Below are positions 1 to 6,151 of a stretch of 23,224 bases of DNA, in pieces. The notes under the pieces were generated by a model. It made no database searches, was not told where the DNA came from, and saw only the letters and a list, made by a program, of their open reading frames with translations. Origin of the DNA: Candidatus Omnitrophota bacterium (GTDB lineage: Bacteria; Omnitrophota; Gorgyraeia; Duberdicusellales; 4484-171); assembly GCA_023135855.1 (NCBI GenBank), contig JAGLSH010000004.1, forward strand, positions 1-23,224. Reading direction: 5' to 3'. The position numbers and the translations under genes are program-made. Position 1 is the stretch's first letter. Each line of letters starts with the position of its first letter.

Positions 1-654
1 AGACTTCAACTCTTTGTACTTTACGTTTACTTCATCTTTAAATAATTCTTTTTTCTTGGCTCTAAGAGCTTTAAGCTCATTTTTTTGGTTTTCGCTGGCA
101 ATATCAAATAGATTTACTTTTTTTATGATATCTGACCCATCTAAAGTATTTATGTGTATAATAAAAACATCCTTAAGCTCAGTAAAAAACAAATCATACC
201 CACCCTTAGGATGGTGGCTATCAACAACTGCACAAGTGGCGTATTCATCACAATATGCATTACACTCGAAGCCAATTATTGTTATTTTATTTTTCCGTAC
301 AATATAATTTATGTCTTTCGGTGCATCAGAAAAAACCATATTAAGACACTGGATACCAGCCAAATCACAAGTATGTACTCCAAAAATAGTTAATTCCTCA
401 TATTCTAATACAGTCTCCCATTTATTTCCCTTTTTATTAAATTCAGCAAGACTTTCCTCTTGAGGCATAAAGTATTTTTTCGGTGGAAGTATTGTTGGTA
501 TATAGGTTAGAGAAATGTCTTCGCCGGAAGTTACTTCTTCAAAAGCAAAATTCTTCAACCCTCTTTTTACCGGAGCTACAACCTTTTGAATTTTACCCAA
601 ACGCTTAATAAATTCGTTGAAATCTTCTTTTTTTAAGATTACGTAATTTTCCAT
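1..654 (-). CDS. Sulfhydrogenase beta / AsrA-type iron-sulfur subunit, N-terminal part (cut by left edge)
   Basis: An open frame of 218 codons starts with ATG at 654 and has no stop before the window edge, so the C-terminal part is missing. The protein resembles the HydB/AsrA family: subunit beta of cytoplasmic [NiFe] sulfhydrogenases and subunit A of anaerobic sulfite reductase. These pass electrons between a flavin/NAD(P)H subunit and the catalytic partner. Family hallmarks visible are TILPPKKYF (about 54-62), GVHTCDLAGIQCL (92-104; C96, C103), IIGFECN (126-132; C131), C135, C141, and GGYDLFFTEL (151-160). The two ferredoxin-like [4Fe-4S] motifs of the family lie in the C-terminal half, which would be off the window. 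Partner hydrogenase or reductase genes would be expected further left. The gene has its own extended -10 promoter and a CRP/FNR-like palindrome in its leader. Family assignment is firm; hydrogenase versus sulfite reductase cannot be decided here. Confidence 0.88.
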   Translation of the reverse strand, partial: MENYVILKKEDFNEFIKRLGKIQKVVAPVKRGLKNFAFEEVTSGEDISLTYIPTILPPKKYFMPQEESLAEFNKKGNKWETVLEYEELTIFGVHTCDLAGIQCLNMVFSDAPKDINYIVRKNKITIIGFECNAYCDEYATCAVVDSHHPKGGYDLFFTELKDVFIIHINTLDGSDIIKKVNLFDIASENQKNELKALRAKKKELFKDEVNVKYKELKS

Positions 655-665
655 TTTTACCTACT

Positions 666-683
666 TTGTGAATAAAATCACAA
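666..683. promoter_or_regulatory. CRP/FNR-family-like operator palindrome in the leader of the HydB/AsrA-type gene
   Basis: The site is a perfect inverted repeat, TTGTGA-ATAAAA-TCACAA. Its core TGTGA-N6-TCACA equals the classical CRP half-sites and differs from the FNR core TTGAT-N4-ATCAA. It lies between the predicted transcription start (about 688) and the ATG at 654, so a bound protein would be expected to repress. The palindrome is read directly; the regulator is inference. Confidence 0.5.
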
Positions 684-694
684 TTGAGACAATA

Positions 695-723
695 ATCTTA
701 GCATACAAGAATAGGCTTGTCAA
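695..723 (-). promoter_or_regulatory. Sigma70-like promoter of the HydB/AsrA-type gene
   Basis: On the minus strand TTGACA (718-723) is followed by a 17-nt spacer and TAAGAT (695-700). A TG one base upstream of the -10 makes it an extended -10. The predicted start is near 688, giving a leader of about 34 nt. The Shine-Dalgarno before the ATG is weak (a GTAGG stretch). Confidence 0.65.
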
Positions 724-773
724 ACAATTTTTATTTTTTGTGATTTCAGCTATGGCCTGCTAGGTTTAAGGGT

Positions 774-1061
774 CTAGTTCTTAAGATCTACGCATTTAGT
801 TGATGTATTCTTTAGTCTATCTAGAAGAAGAATTATGGCCCATAACAAGGTTGTTGTTGCAACAATAAGCACTCCTAAAATCAAATCTTTAGGTGTATTT
901 GCCGAAATAAGAAATAACTCACCATTCCAAAGATGATCGATTATTCCAAACATAGCTCCCCCGCAAAACATTAAGGTCAACCACAAAATTTTAATATTCT
1001 TACTCTTTTTCCAAGCTAATGATGTAGCTGCAGCTGCAACTATTGATACAACATGGCACAT
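774..1061 (-). CDS. Small membrane protein of unknown function
   Basis: This 95-residue protein is not one I can name. It has about three hydrophobic segments: roughly residues 3-17, 24-44 (with a Cys-Gly-Gly turn) and 60-82. They are separated by a polar stretch, GIIDHLWNGELFL (39-51), whose His, Trp and Asn/Glu look like a conserved signature. It has a charged tail (about 83-95). The gene is real on good grounds: AGGAGGG lies 7 nt before the ATG (1069-1075), and a TTGACA/TATCTT promoter sits upstream in the 61-bp gap. It is transcribed separately from the glycosyltransferase genes before it and from the iron-sulfur gene after it. Cys2 and His3 at the N-terminus could bind a cofactor, but that is speculation. 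Confidence 0.8.
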   Translation of the reverse strand: MCHVVSIVAAAATSLAWKKSKNIKILWLTLMFCGGAMFGIIDHLWNGELFLISANTPKDLILGVLIVATTTLLWAIILLLDRLKNTSTKCVDLKN

Positions 1062-1068
1062 ATTTTAT

Positions 1069-1075
1069 CCCTCCT
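1069..1075 (-). promoter_or_regulatory. Strong ribosome binding site of the small membrane protein
   Basis: AGGAGGG reads on the minus strand with 7 nt to the ATG at 1061. It fixes the start and supports this short ORF as a gene. Confidence 0.8.
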
Positions 1076-1098
1076 ATTTGTTACATTTCCTTTTTACA

Positions 1099-1126
1099 AA
1101 GATACTACTTTTTTAAAATATGTCAA
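1099..1126 (-). promoter_or_regulatory. Sigma70-like promoter of the small membrane protein
   Basis: TTGACA (1121-1126), a 16-nt spacer and TATCTT (1099-1104, 4/6 to consensus) read on the minus strand. The -35 overlaps the stop codon of the upstream glycosyltransferase and is the loop of an A/T inverted repeat. The predicted start is near 1092, about 31 nt before the ATG. Confidence 0.5.
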
Positions 1127-1137
1127 ATTTTAAAAAA
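1109..1137. repeat. Perfect 11-bp A/T inverted repeat enclosing a -35 hexamer
   Basis: The arms TTTTTTAAAAT (1109-1119) and ATTTTAAAAAA (1127-1137) are exact reverse complements with a 7-nt loop. The loop holds TTGACA on the minus strand. It covers the last codons of the GT9 gene. It could be an operator or a weak A/T hairpin; there is no GC stem, so an ordinary intrinsic terminator is unlikely. Confidence 0.6.
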
Positions 1138-2151
1138 TGAGACTGACTTTTCAACCACTTCACTAGGGGTAATTTCACGAAGACAACGAAAATCTTTTAT
1201 ACAATCATGGGCTAAACATTTAATGCAACCAGGATCTTTATGAAAACAAAAACTCATTTTCCCTCTTGGCCCCCATCGCAACGGTGAAAGCCCAGAATCT
1301 CCTCTACCAAAAATAGAAATTACTGGAATATTAAAGCTATCGGCAATATGTACTGGACCAGAATCATTGGAAATAAAAAGAGCAGCTTGTTTAAGTAAAG
1401 CTCCAACTTCTGAGATACTTAAACTCCCCCTTAAATCAATAACTCCTGTTTCGCTAACTAGTTTTTCTCCAAATTTTCTTTCCTCCTGTGAGGTTATTAC
1501 AATTATCTTAAAACTTAATCTATTCCTTAGTAATCCAATCAGCTTTAAAAAATTCTCCTCTGGCCAACGTTTAGAAATACATGAAGATGAAGGATGAATA
1601 ACGATAAATTTATCACCCTCCTCTATTCCCTTGTTTTTGAGCAATTGCTCTATTCTTGCCTCGACCTCAGGAGTAATCGGAAAATAAGTATCCTTGCTCT
1701 TAATTGGGATATCTACTGCCCTTAGAATATCTAAAGTGTACTCAAGCTCATGTTTCTTGCCTTCTTGTTTTCTATGTTTAACTCTTTTGGTAAGCAATAC
1801 ACTTAACTTTTTATCCCAGCCTATTCTTTTGGGAATCCCAGCTAGAAAAGTAATCCAATGAACTCTATTTGTAGGATGCAAAATAAAAACAAGATCAAAC
1901 TTCTTTTTCCGCAAATAAAAGGAAAATTTGATTGAGGCCCAAAAACTCTTCTGTTTTCCGTATTTATCGTAAACGATTACTTCGTCCAGCTTCGGATTTC
2001 CTTCTAAAGCACCTCGAGTATAAGGTCGGCACATAAAGGCAATATGTGCTTTGGGGTAAAAAAGACGTAAATTGTTAATCACCGGCGTGGAAAGAACAAG
2101 ATCACCTAATCTATCTGTACGAACTATTAAAATCTTACTTTGCTTCTGCAT
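1123..2151 (-). CDS. Glycosyltransferase family 9 (heptosyltransferase-like)
   Basis: This 342-residue protein has the usual GT9 length and would transfer a heptose or similar sugar from a nucleotide donor to a lipopolysaccharide-type acceptor at the inner face of the inner membrane. The N-terminal acceptor domain starts with RTDRLGDLVLSTP (11-23). The C-terminal donor domain carries HPSSSCISKRWP (186-197) and NDSGPVHIADSFNIP (262-276), the GT9 donor-site motifs. A four-Cys cluster, C309-x2-C312-x4-C317-x5-C323, follows near the end. It is the last of three consecutive GT9 genes and overlaps the previous one by 17 nt, so translation is probably coupled. Its last codons lie in an A/T inverted repeat. 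The family is certain; the exact sugar and acceptor are not. Confidence 0.9.
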   Translation of the reverse strand: MQKQSKILIVRTDRLGDLVLSTPVINNLRLFYPKAHIAFMCRPYTRGALEGNPKLDEVIVYDKYGKQKSFWASIKFSFYLRKKKFDLVFILHPTNRVHWITFLAGIPKRIGWDKKLSVLLTKRVKHRKQEGKKHELEYTLDILRAVDIPIKSKDTYFPITPEVEARIEQLLKNKGIEEGDKFIVIHPSSSCISKRWPEENFLKLIGLLRNRLSFKIIVITSQEERKFGEKLVSETGVIDLRGSLSISEVGALLKQAALFISNDSGPVHIADSFNIPVISIFGRGDSGLSPLRWGPRGKMSFCFHKDPGCIKCLAHDCIKDFRCLREITPSEVVEKSVSFFKI

Positions 2152-3070
2152 TCTTTAATATTTTATCTATAGCATTAATAACATCCTGGGGCAATATATT
2201 CATACATTCATTACCACGATTGCATTTTGCCATTTCACAAGGTAAACAATCTAATTCCTCTTTCCGCAAGACTATAGAATCTTTTGAACGCGGATAAGAC
2301 CTCTCATAGCTAGTTGGACCAAAAAGGCAAACTACTGGTAGATCAAGATAACTTGCCATATGAGTAATACTTGAGTCAACCCCCAAAAGCACGCTTGCAT
2401 GCCTCTTAAGCAAGTAAAAAACATCTCTGGCACTAGTTTTACCAACCAAATCAATAACCCCTTCTTGAGCAAGTATATCTTTATAAAACCCTCTGTCTTG
2501 CTCCTGACCTAAAACAATAATCTTTTGTTTATTCGTAAAAGATGAAACTACCTCTTTTAAATTAAGATAAGGGTATTGTTTTATGTTTGAACGTGAACTG
2601 CAAGCAATAAATATAGCACTTTCTATGCCTAGAGAATCCCATTTATCTTTTTCAGCGCTCTCAAGAGTAAAATCACTTCTTTGGCAAATTTTATTAGGCG
2701 CAAGTTTACATATTAAACTAAGATATTTATCCACTATATGTACTTTATTAGAAAATTTACGAATAAAAGGTGTTCTGATTCCTATACCCAAAGCAACTGG
2801 AAGAAAAGAATTCTTTAAATCAGCAATCAAATCATACTTGCCCCATAAACAAAAACAAAATTTTATTTTTACCCTTAGCTTCCAAGATTTATCAAACAAA
2901 ATAACCTGATCAGCAAATGTATTGTGGACAAAAAAATCATAAGTTCCCGGTGAAGCAATAACTGTAATTTTAGCCTTGGGATAATTAGAATGCAGTCGAT
3001 CTAGAACCGGCAATCCAATAATTGCATCACCCAAATTAGTAGGGAAATTTATTATTATTCTTTTAACCAT
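2135..3070 (-). CDS. Glycosyltransferase family 9, divergent
   Basis: This 311-residue GT9 protein is somewhat short for the family. It has the N-terminal NFPTNLGDAIIGLPVL (8-23) and the donor-domain motif GVDSSITHMASYLDLP (230-245), with the Asp at 232 conserved. It ends with C275-x2-C278-x4-C283-x5-C289. The usual Lys/Arg-Trp donor-binding segment reads SSRSNIKQYPY (158-168), with no Trp, so donor use may differ from its neighbours. The start is well placed: the ATG overlaps the end of the preceding GT9 by 8 nt, and the end overlaps the next GT9 by 17 nt. It presumably acts with its two neighbours in sequential sugar additions to a core oligosaccharide; this is inference from context. Confidence 0.86.
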   Translation of the reverse strand: MVKRIIINFPTNLGDAIIGLPVLDRLHSNYPKAKITVIASPGTYDFFVHNTFADQVILFDKSWKLRVKIKFCFCLWGKYDLIADLKNSFLPVALGIGIRTPFIRKFSNKVHIVDKYLSLICKLAPNKICQRSDFTLESAEKDKWDSLGIESAIFIACSSRSNIKQYPYLNLKEVVSSFTNKQKIIVLGQEQDRGFYKDILAQEGVIDLVGKTSARDVFYLLKRHASVLLGVDSSITHMASYLDLPVVCLFGPTSYERSYPRSKDSIVLRKEELDCLPCEMAKCNRGNECMNILPQDVINAIDKILKNAEAK

Positions 3071-4073
3071 TGCCTAACATACTCCTAGCCTGAGAATAAA
3101 CTTCCTCAACACCCAAGTCCTTTAAACAAATATTATCCTGGCAATCAAGCTTATAACAAGGTATTTGACAATCAATATCCTTTCTAATTACCTTTACAGC
3201 TCCTCCAAGCGGTGCTGTAATCTCAGCCGAAGTAGGTCCAAAAATAACCACAGTATTTACTCCTAAAGATGCTGCCAAGTGTGCTGGACCAGAATCATTA
3301 GAAATAAAAAGTTTTAAATTTTGCATTAAGGCTCCTAGCTCCTTAAGATTTGTCTTACCACAAAAATTAAAGGAATCTTGTTTCATTATGCCCTGGATTT
3401 CTTCAATAACTGCTCGTTCTGCTTCTGTTCCAACAAAAATGATTGCAGCTTTAAAATCTTTAGCTAAAGAATCAGCCAAATTAGCAAAATAATCCCTTGG
3501 CCAACGTTTAAGATCCCAATTTGCTAAAGGATTTATTCCAATAAGACAATTGTATTTCTCCTTTAGTGATTCTAAATCACTACTTATTTTAAGCTTAATA
3601 CCCTCAGGTATAAAAAAACTAGGTAATTTGTCTTCAATAATAATACCGGTTTTCTCAAAAAGATAGAGATAATGATCTTGCCGATGAATCACGCCCTTGG
3701 GCGGATCTATTTTTTTGTTAAGAACAAAAGAATTTTTAAGTCGCTGATATCCAATCCTTGACTCTATACCAGCTAAAAAACAAACAAGCACCCTGGTGAA
3801 TGAACGATGAATAAAAAAAGCAGTATCAAATTTCTTATTCTTTAAAAACTGAATAAATTTTAATTTAGCAAAAAAGCTTTTATGCTGACCTTTTTCATCA
3901 AAAACTATCACCTGATCAATATAAGGGTTATCTTGGAAAACTCCTTTTACCCTCTCAACAACCATTACTCCCAAATAAGAATCAGGAAACTTACTTTTCA
4001 GAGCCTTAAAAACTGGGGTAATAAACAAAGAATCACCCAGCCAATTGACACCGATAACTAAAATTCTTTTCAT
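3063..4073 (-). CDS. Glycosyltransferase family 9, heptosyltransferase II (WaaF)-like
   Basis: This 336-residue protein is the most WaaF-like of the GT9 set. It has VNWLGDSLFITP (9-20) at the acceptor site, NPLANWDLKRWP (181-192) and NDSGPAHLAASLG (259-271) leading into VVIFGPT (275-281) in the donor domain. It also has a Cys cluster C302-x3-C306-x4-C311-x4-C316. GT9 heptosyltransferases add ADP-activated heptose to the Kdo-lipid A core in the cytoplasm. It follows a NodB-type deacetylase after a 34-bp A/T-only-like gap, has GGAAGAAGAAG before the ATG, and overlaps the next GT9 by 8 nt. A heptose donor is likely but unproven, since no ADP-heptose synthesis genes are in the window. Confidence 0.9.
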   Translation of the reverse strand: MKRILVIGVNWLGDSLFITPVFKALKSKFPDSYLGVMVVERVKGVFQDNPYIDQVIVFDEKGQHKSFFAKLKFIQFLKNKKFDTAFFIHRSFTRVLVCFLAGIESRIGYQRLKNSFVLNKKIDPPKGVIHRQDHYLYLFEKTGIIIEDKLPSFFIPEGIKLKISSDLESLKEKYNCLIGINPLANWDLKRWPRDYFANLADSLAKDFKAAIIFVGTEAERAVIEEIQGIMKQDSFNFCGKTNLKELGALMQNLKLFISNDSGPAHLAASLGVNTVVIFGPTSAEITAPLGGAVKVIRKDIDCQIPCYKLDCQDNICLKDLGVEEVYSQARSMLGNG

Positions 4074-4107
4074 CTTCTTCTTCCTATAATTATATATTAT
4101 ATATTAA

Positions 4108-4884
4108 TTAATGAGGGCTCTTAGGTTTCCTAAAAGCATTATAAAATCCACTCAATTTAGCCCAAAGCTTGAAACCTAAATCACGATTAGTAACCTTGAT
4201 CCTTCTCAAGGCAAAACGATTAAGCTTACGCGAAAACCCTCTATTAGTTGCGCAAGCGCATAAATATCCTGCCTCTGAAACATCTTTCAAAACTTCTCTA
4301 TTAAAGCCTCCGATTGGATAAGAAATTGTTTCAATATTTTTGGAAAAATTATCCTCTAACATTTTCTTTGATTCAAAAATTTCTTTTTTCATCCTTAATC
4401 TATCTTGATCCGGCAAATAAGCATGAGTTAAAGTATGCGAACCAATATCGACCTTCATTTCTTCATTCTCTAGAAAAGACATAATCCTTTCACTTTGCAG
4501 AAAACTGTTTCTCCCTATTTCCCCAACAATGAGAAAAATAGTCATCGGATAACCAAACTCTTTTAAAATCTCGACAGCCTTAAAATTATCTTTATATCCA
4601 TCATCAAAAGTTATAACCACTAAATTACGAGGCATATTCTTACCTTCTTTAAGCAAAGAACAATAATCAAAAAGAGAAATTACCCTATACCCATGGTCCT
4701 TAATAAATTTCATTTGTTTATGAAAGGTTGTCGAACTTACTGCAGAATAAGTGTCTACCCTGCTTTTATCTACAGAGTGGTACATCAATATTGGTGTTGC
4801 ATAATTTTGATTAAGATAAATCCAGAATGAACCGAAAATGATAACAATCAAAAGAATAAATACTTTTACTTTTTTCACTAGCAA
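4108..4884 (-). CDS. Membrane-anchored polysaccharide deacetylase (NodB homology domain)
   Basis: This 258-residue carbohydrate esterase family 4 protein removes N- or O-acetyl groups from a glycan with a bound metal. An uncleaved signal anchor (about 8-25) would place the catalytic domain in the periplasm. The visible catalytic motifs are TFDDGY (92-97; D94 base, D95 metal), SHTLTH (149-154; metal ligands H150 and H154) and SYPIGGFN (188-195). PILMYHSVD (31-39) precedes them, as in many bacterial deacetylases of this group. The gene overlaps the preceding GT4 by 7 nt and precedes three GT9 genes, so its substrate is probably the surface glycan those enzymes build rather than peptidoglycan; that is inferred from context. 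All metal ligands are intact. Confidence 0.9.
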   Translation of the reverse strand: MLVKKVKVFILLIVIIFGSFWIYLNQNYATPILMYHSVDKSRVDTYSAVSSTTFHKQMKFIKDHGYRVISLFDYCSLLKEGKNMPRNLVVITFDDGYKDNFKAVEILKEFGYPMTIFLIVGEIGRNSFLQSERIMSFLENEEMKVDIGSHTLTHAYLPDQDRLRMKKEIFESKKMLEDNFSKNIETISYPIGGFNREVLKDVSEAGYLCACATNRGFSRKLNRFALRRIKVTNRDLGFKLWAKLSGFYNAFRKPKSPH

Positions 4885-5954
4885 ACCTCTTGATATACTT
4901 TTTCAGTATTTGTTGCCATTTGGCGGCTTGAAAATTTCAAAACATCTTCTCTAGCTTGCTGAATAATTTTTACTCGTAAATTATCATCAAAGGCAATCTC
5001 TTCTATTTTGTCAGCCAAAGCCAGACTATTGTAACTAAAGAACAAAAGACCATTCTCTCGATCATTTATAATCTCAGCAATTCCTCCAGTATTGTATCCG
5101 ATAACCGGAACATTTTTGATGAAGGCCTCTAAAATTGAGTACCCGAAACCCTCTTTCACTGAAGGCATTAGCAATAAATCTATAATATCTAAAAATTGAT
5201 TAGGTTGGCAATCAATAAATTTAACTCTTTCTTCTAAGTTTTTCTGTTTCAAGTATGTTCTTAATCTATCCTCTAGCTTCCCTCTTCCGGAAACTAACAA
5301 ATAAACATTACTACGTTTAGAAGAAAACTCAGCAAAAGCATCAACAGCCAAAAAATGACCTTTTTCTTCTGACACTCTGCCAAGAATACCAATTAAATAA
5401 TCTTCCTTTTTAAAACCCCAATCACCTCTTATGACTTCTTGAGATGAAAACTCATTACTCTCTATATCGATCCCATTATAAACTACTCTTATTTTCTCTT
5501 GACCTATGTTTAAATCCTTAATTAGATGTTCTTTCACAGCACCACTTACAGCGATGCTCTTTGTGCCTGAGAACTTAAACAGCTTTCTAAAAATTGACTT
5601 ACGGTAGAATCCATGGTAGCCACCAATATACGGTAAACTAAAATACTTACAAATAAGAAAACCTAAAAATTGAGTTACCCGAGTATTGCAGTGCACTAGG
5701 TCAAAGTTTTCTTGTTTAATAATCTGCCTCAAAGCTAAAAAAGAAAAAAGTACTTTTAAGCTACAAATAGATTTTGTTTTAATCGGAATATACTTATACT
5801 TTACATTGCTCTCACCCAGCCTAGCAATCCATTCTCCACCGCTACAAGCAACCCAAATCTTATGATTTTGCCTCTTCAATGATGCGCTTAGATTGAGAAC
5901 ATAACGAGAAAGGCCTCCAGGATTAAGATGAGTAGTTAGGATTAAAATGTTCAT
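4878..5954 (-). CDS. Glycosyltransferase family 4 (GT-B)
   Basis: This 358-residue retaining glycosyltransferase has the complete GT4 layout. LNPGGLSRYVLNLS (10-23) is the glycine-rich acceptor-side loop, GYHG (112-115) follows, the donor domain starts near GILGRVSEEKG (189-199), and the E-x7-E motif is E268 to E276 within KEGFGYSILEAF. It transfers a sugar from a nucleotide donor to a growing surface glycan. The ATG at 5954 is right because the protein begins directly with the family's first beta strand. No Shine-Dalgarno precedes it: a heptad repeat array begins 4 nt upstream. It overlaps the following deacetylase by 7 nt and opens region D. Acceptor and donor are not identifiable. Confidence 0.9.
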   Translation of the reverse strand: MNILILTTHLNPGGLSRYVLNLSASLKRQNHKIWVACSGGEWIARLGESNVKYKYIPIKTKSICSLKVLFSFLALRQIIKQENFDLVHCNTRVTQFLGFLICKYFSLPYIGGYHGFYRKSIFRKLFKFSGTKSIAVSGAVKEHLIKDLNIGQEKIRVVYNGIDIESNEFSSQEVIRGDWGFKKEDYLIGILGRVSEEKGHFLAVDAFAEFSSKRSNVYLLVSGRGKLEDRLRTYLKQKNLEERVKFIDCQPNQFLDIIDLLLMPSVKEGFGYSILEAFIKNVPVIGYNTGGIAEIINDRENGLLFFSYNSLALADKIEEIAFDDNLRVKIIQQAREDVLKFSSRQMATNTEKVYQEVC

Positions 5955-5958
5955 GTCT

Positions 5959-5989
5959 AAGGATAAAAGATAAAAGAATAAGGATAAAG
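5959..5989. repeat. Degenerate heptanucleotide repeat array, left arm
   Basis: The plus strand reads in 7-bp units AAGGATA, AAAGATA, AAAGAAT, AAGGATA and a partial AAG. The array starts 4 nt from the GT4 start codon and takes the place of a ribosome binding site. It is the inverted counterpart of the array at 6075-6151; for example AAGGATAAAG (5980-5989) is the reverse complement of the segment at 6094-6103. Confidence 0.7.
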
Positions 5990-6074
5990 CACAGAACCTT
6001 GCATCCTTTGATTAATTTCAAATATTAATATATACAATAAATCCATTATTCTTTAATTCAAAGTATTCGTTTTA
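5990..6074. other. A/T-rich core between the two heptad arrays
   Basis: This 85-bp A/T-rich stretch has no ORF. It contains a short palindrome, TTTGA-N6-TCAAA (6007-6022). Unlike the other larger gaps it has no TTGACA hexamer on the minus strand, so no convincing promoter for the downstream glycosyltransferase operon is visible. Confidence 0.5.
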
Positions 6075-6151
6075 ATTATCTCTTTATTCTCCACTTTATC
6101 CTTCATCCTTTTTCCTTCTTCGTTCTCAATTATCAATTATCTATTCAGTAT
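6075..6151. repeat. Degenerate heptanucleotide repeat array, right arm, running into the upstream gene's 3' end
   Basis: Eleven consecutive 7-bp units read on the plus strand, including TTATCCT, TCATCCT, TTTTCCT, TCTTCGT, TCTCAAT, TATCAAT and TATCTAT. Their pattern is pyrimidine-rich with T first and last. The array continues through the stop codon at 6137-6139 into the last four codons of the GT4-GT9 gene. Similar degenerate heptamer arrays are known from filamentous cyanobacteria; any relation is untested. Confidence 0.7.

Noticed and set aside
14..393. Two plus-strand ORFs of 97 and 79 codons
   Set aside because: They are antisense to the HydB/AsrA-type frame, which is open through the whole stretch, matches a known family and has a promoter.
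736..752. Second CRP-like site upstream of the HydB/AsrA promoter
   Set aside because: Only one TGTGA half-site is present; the other half matches the palindrome poorly.
4074..4107. Promoter in the 34-bp gap before the WaaF-like gene
   Set aside because: TATAAT-like hexamers occur by A/T richness, but no -35 is found at suitable spacing.
4121..4133. TTAGG-TTT-CCTAA hairpin at the end of the deacetylase gene
   Set aside because: A 5-bp stem inside coding sequence without a U-tract; too short to call a terminator.
5959..6151. Heptad arrays as a CRISPR array
   Set aside because: Units are 7 bp, degenerate and contiguous with no spacers; no cas gene is present.
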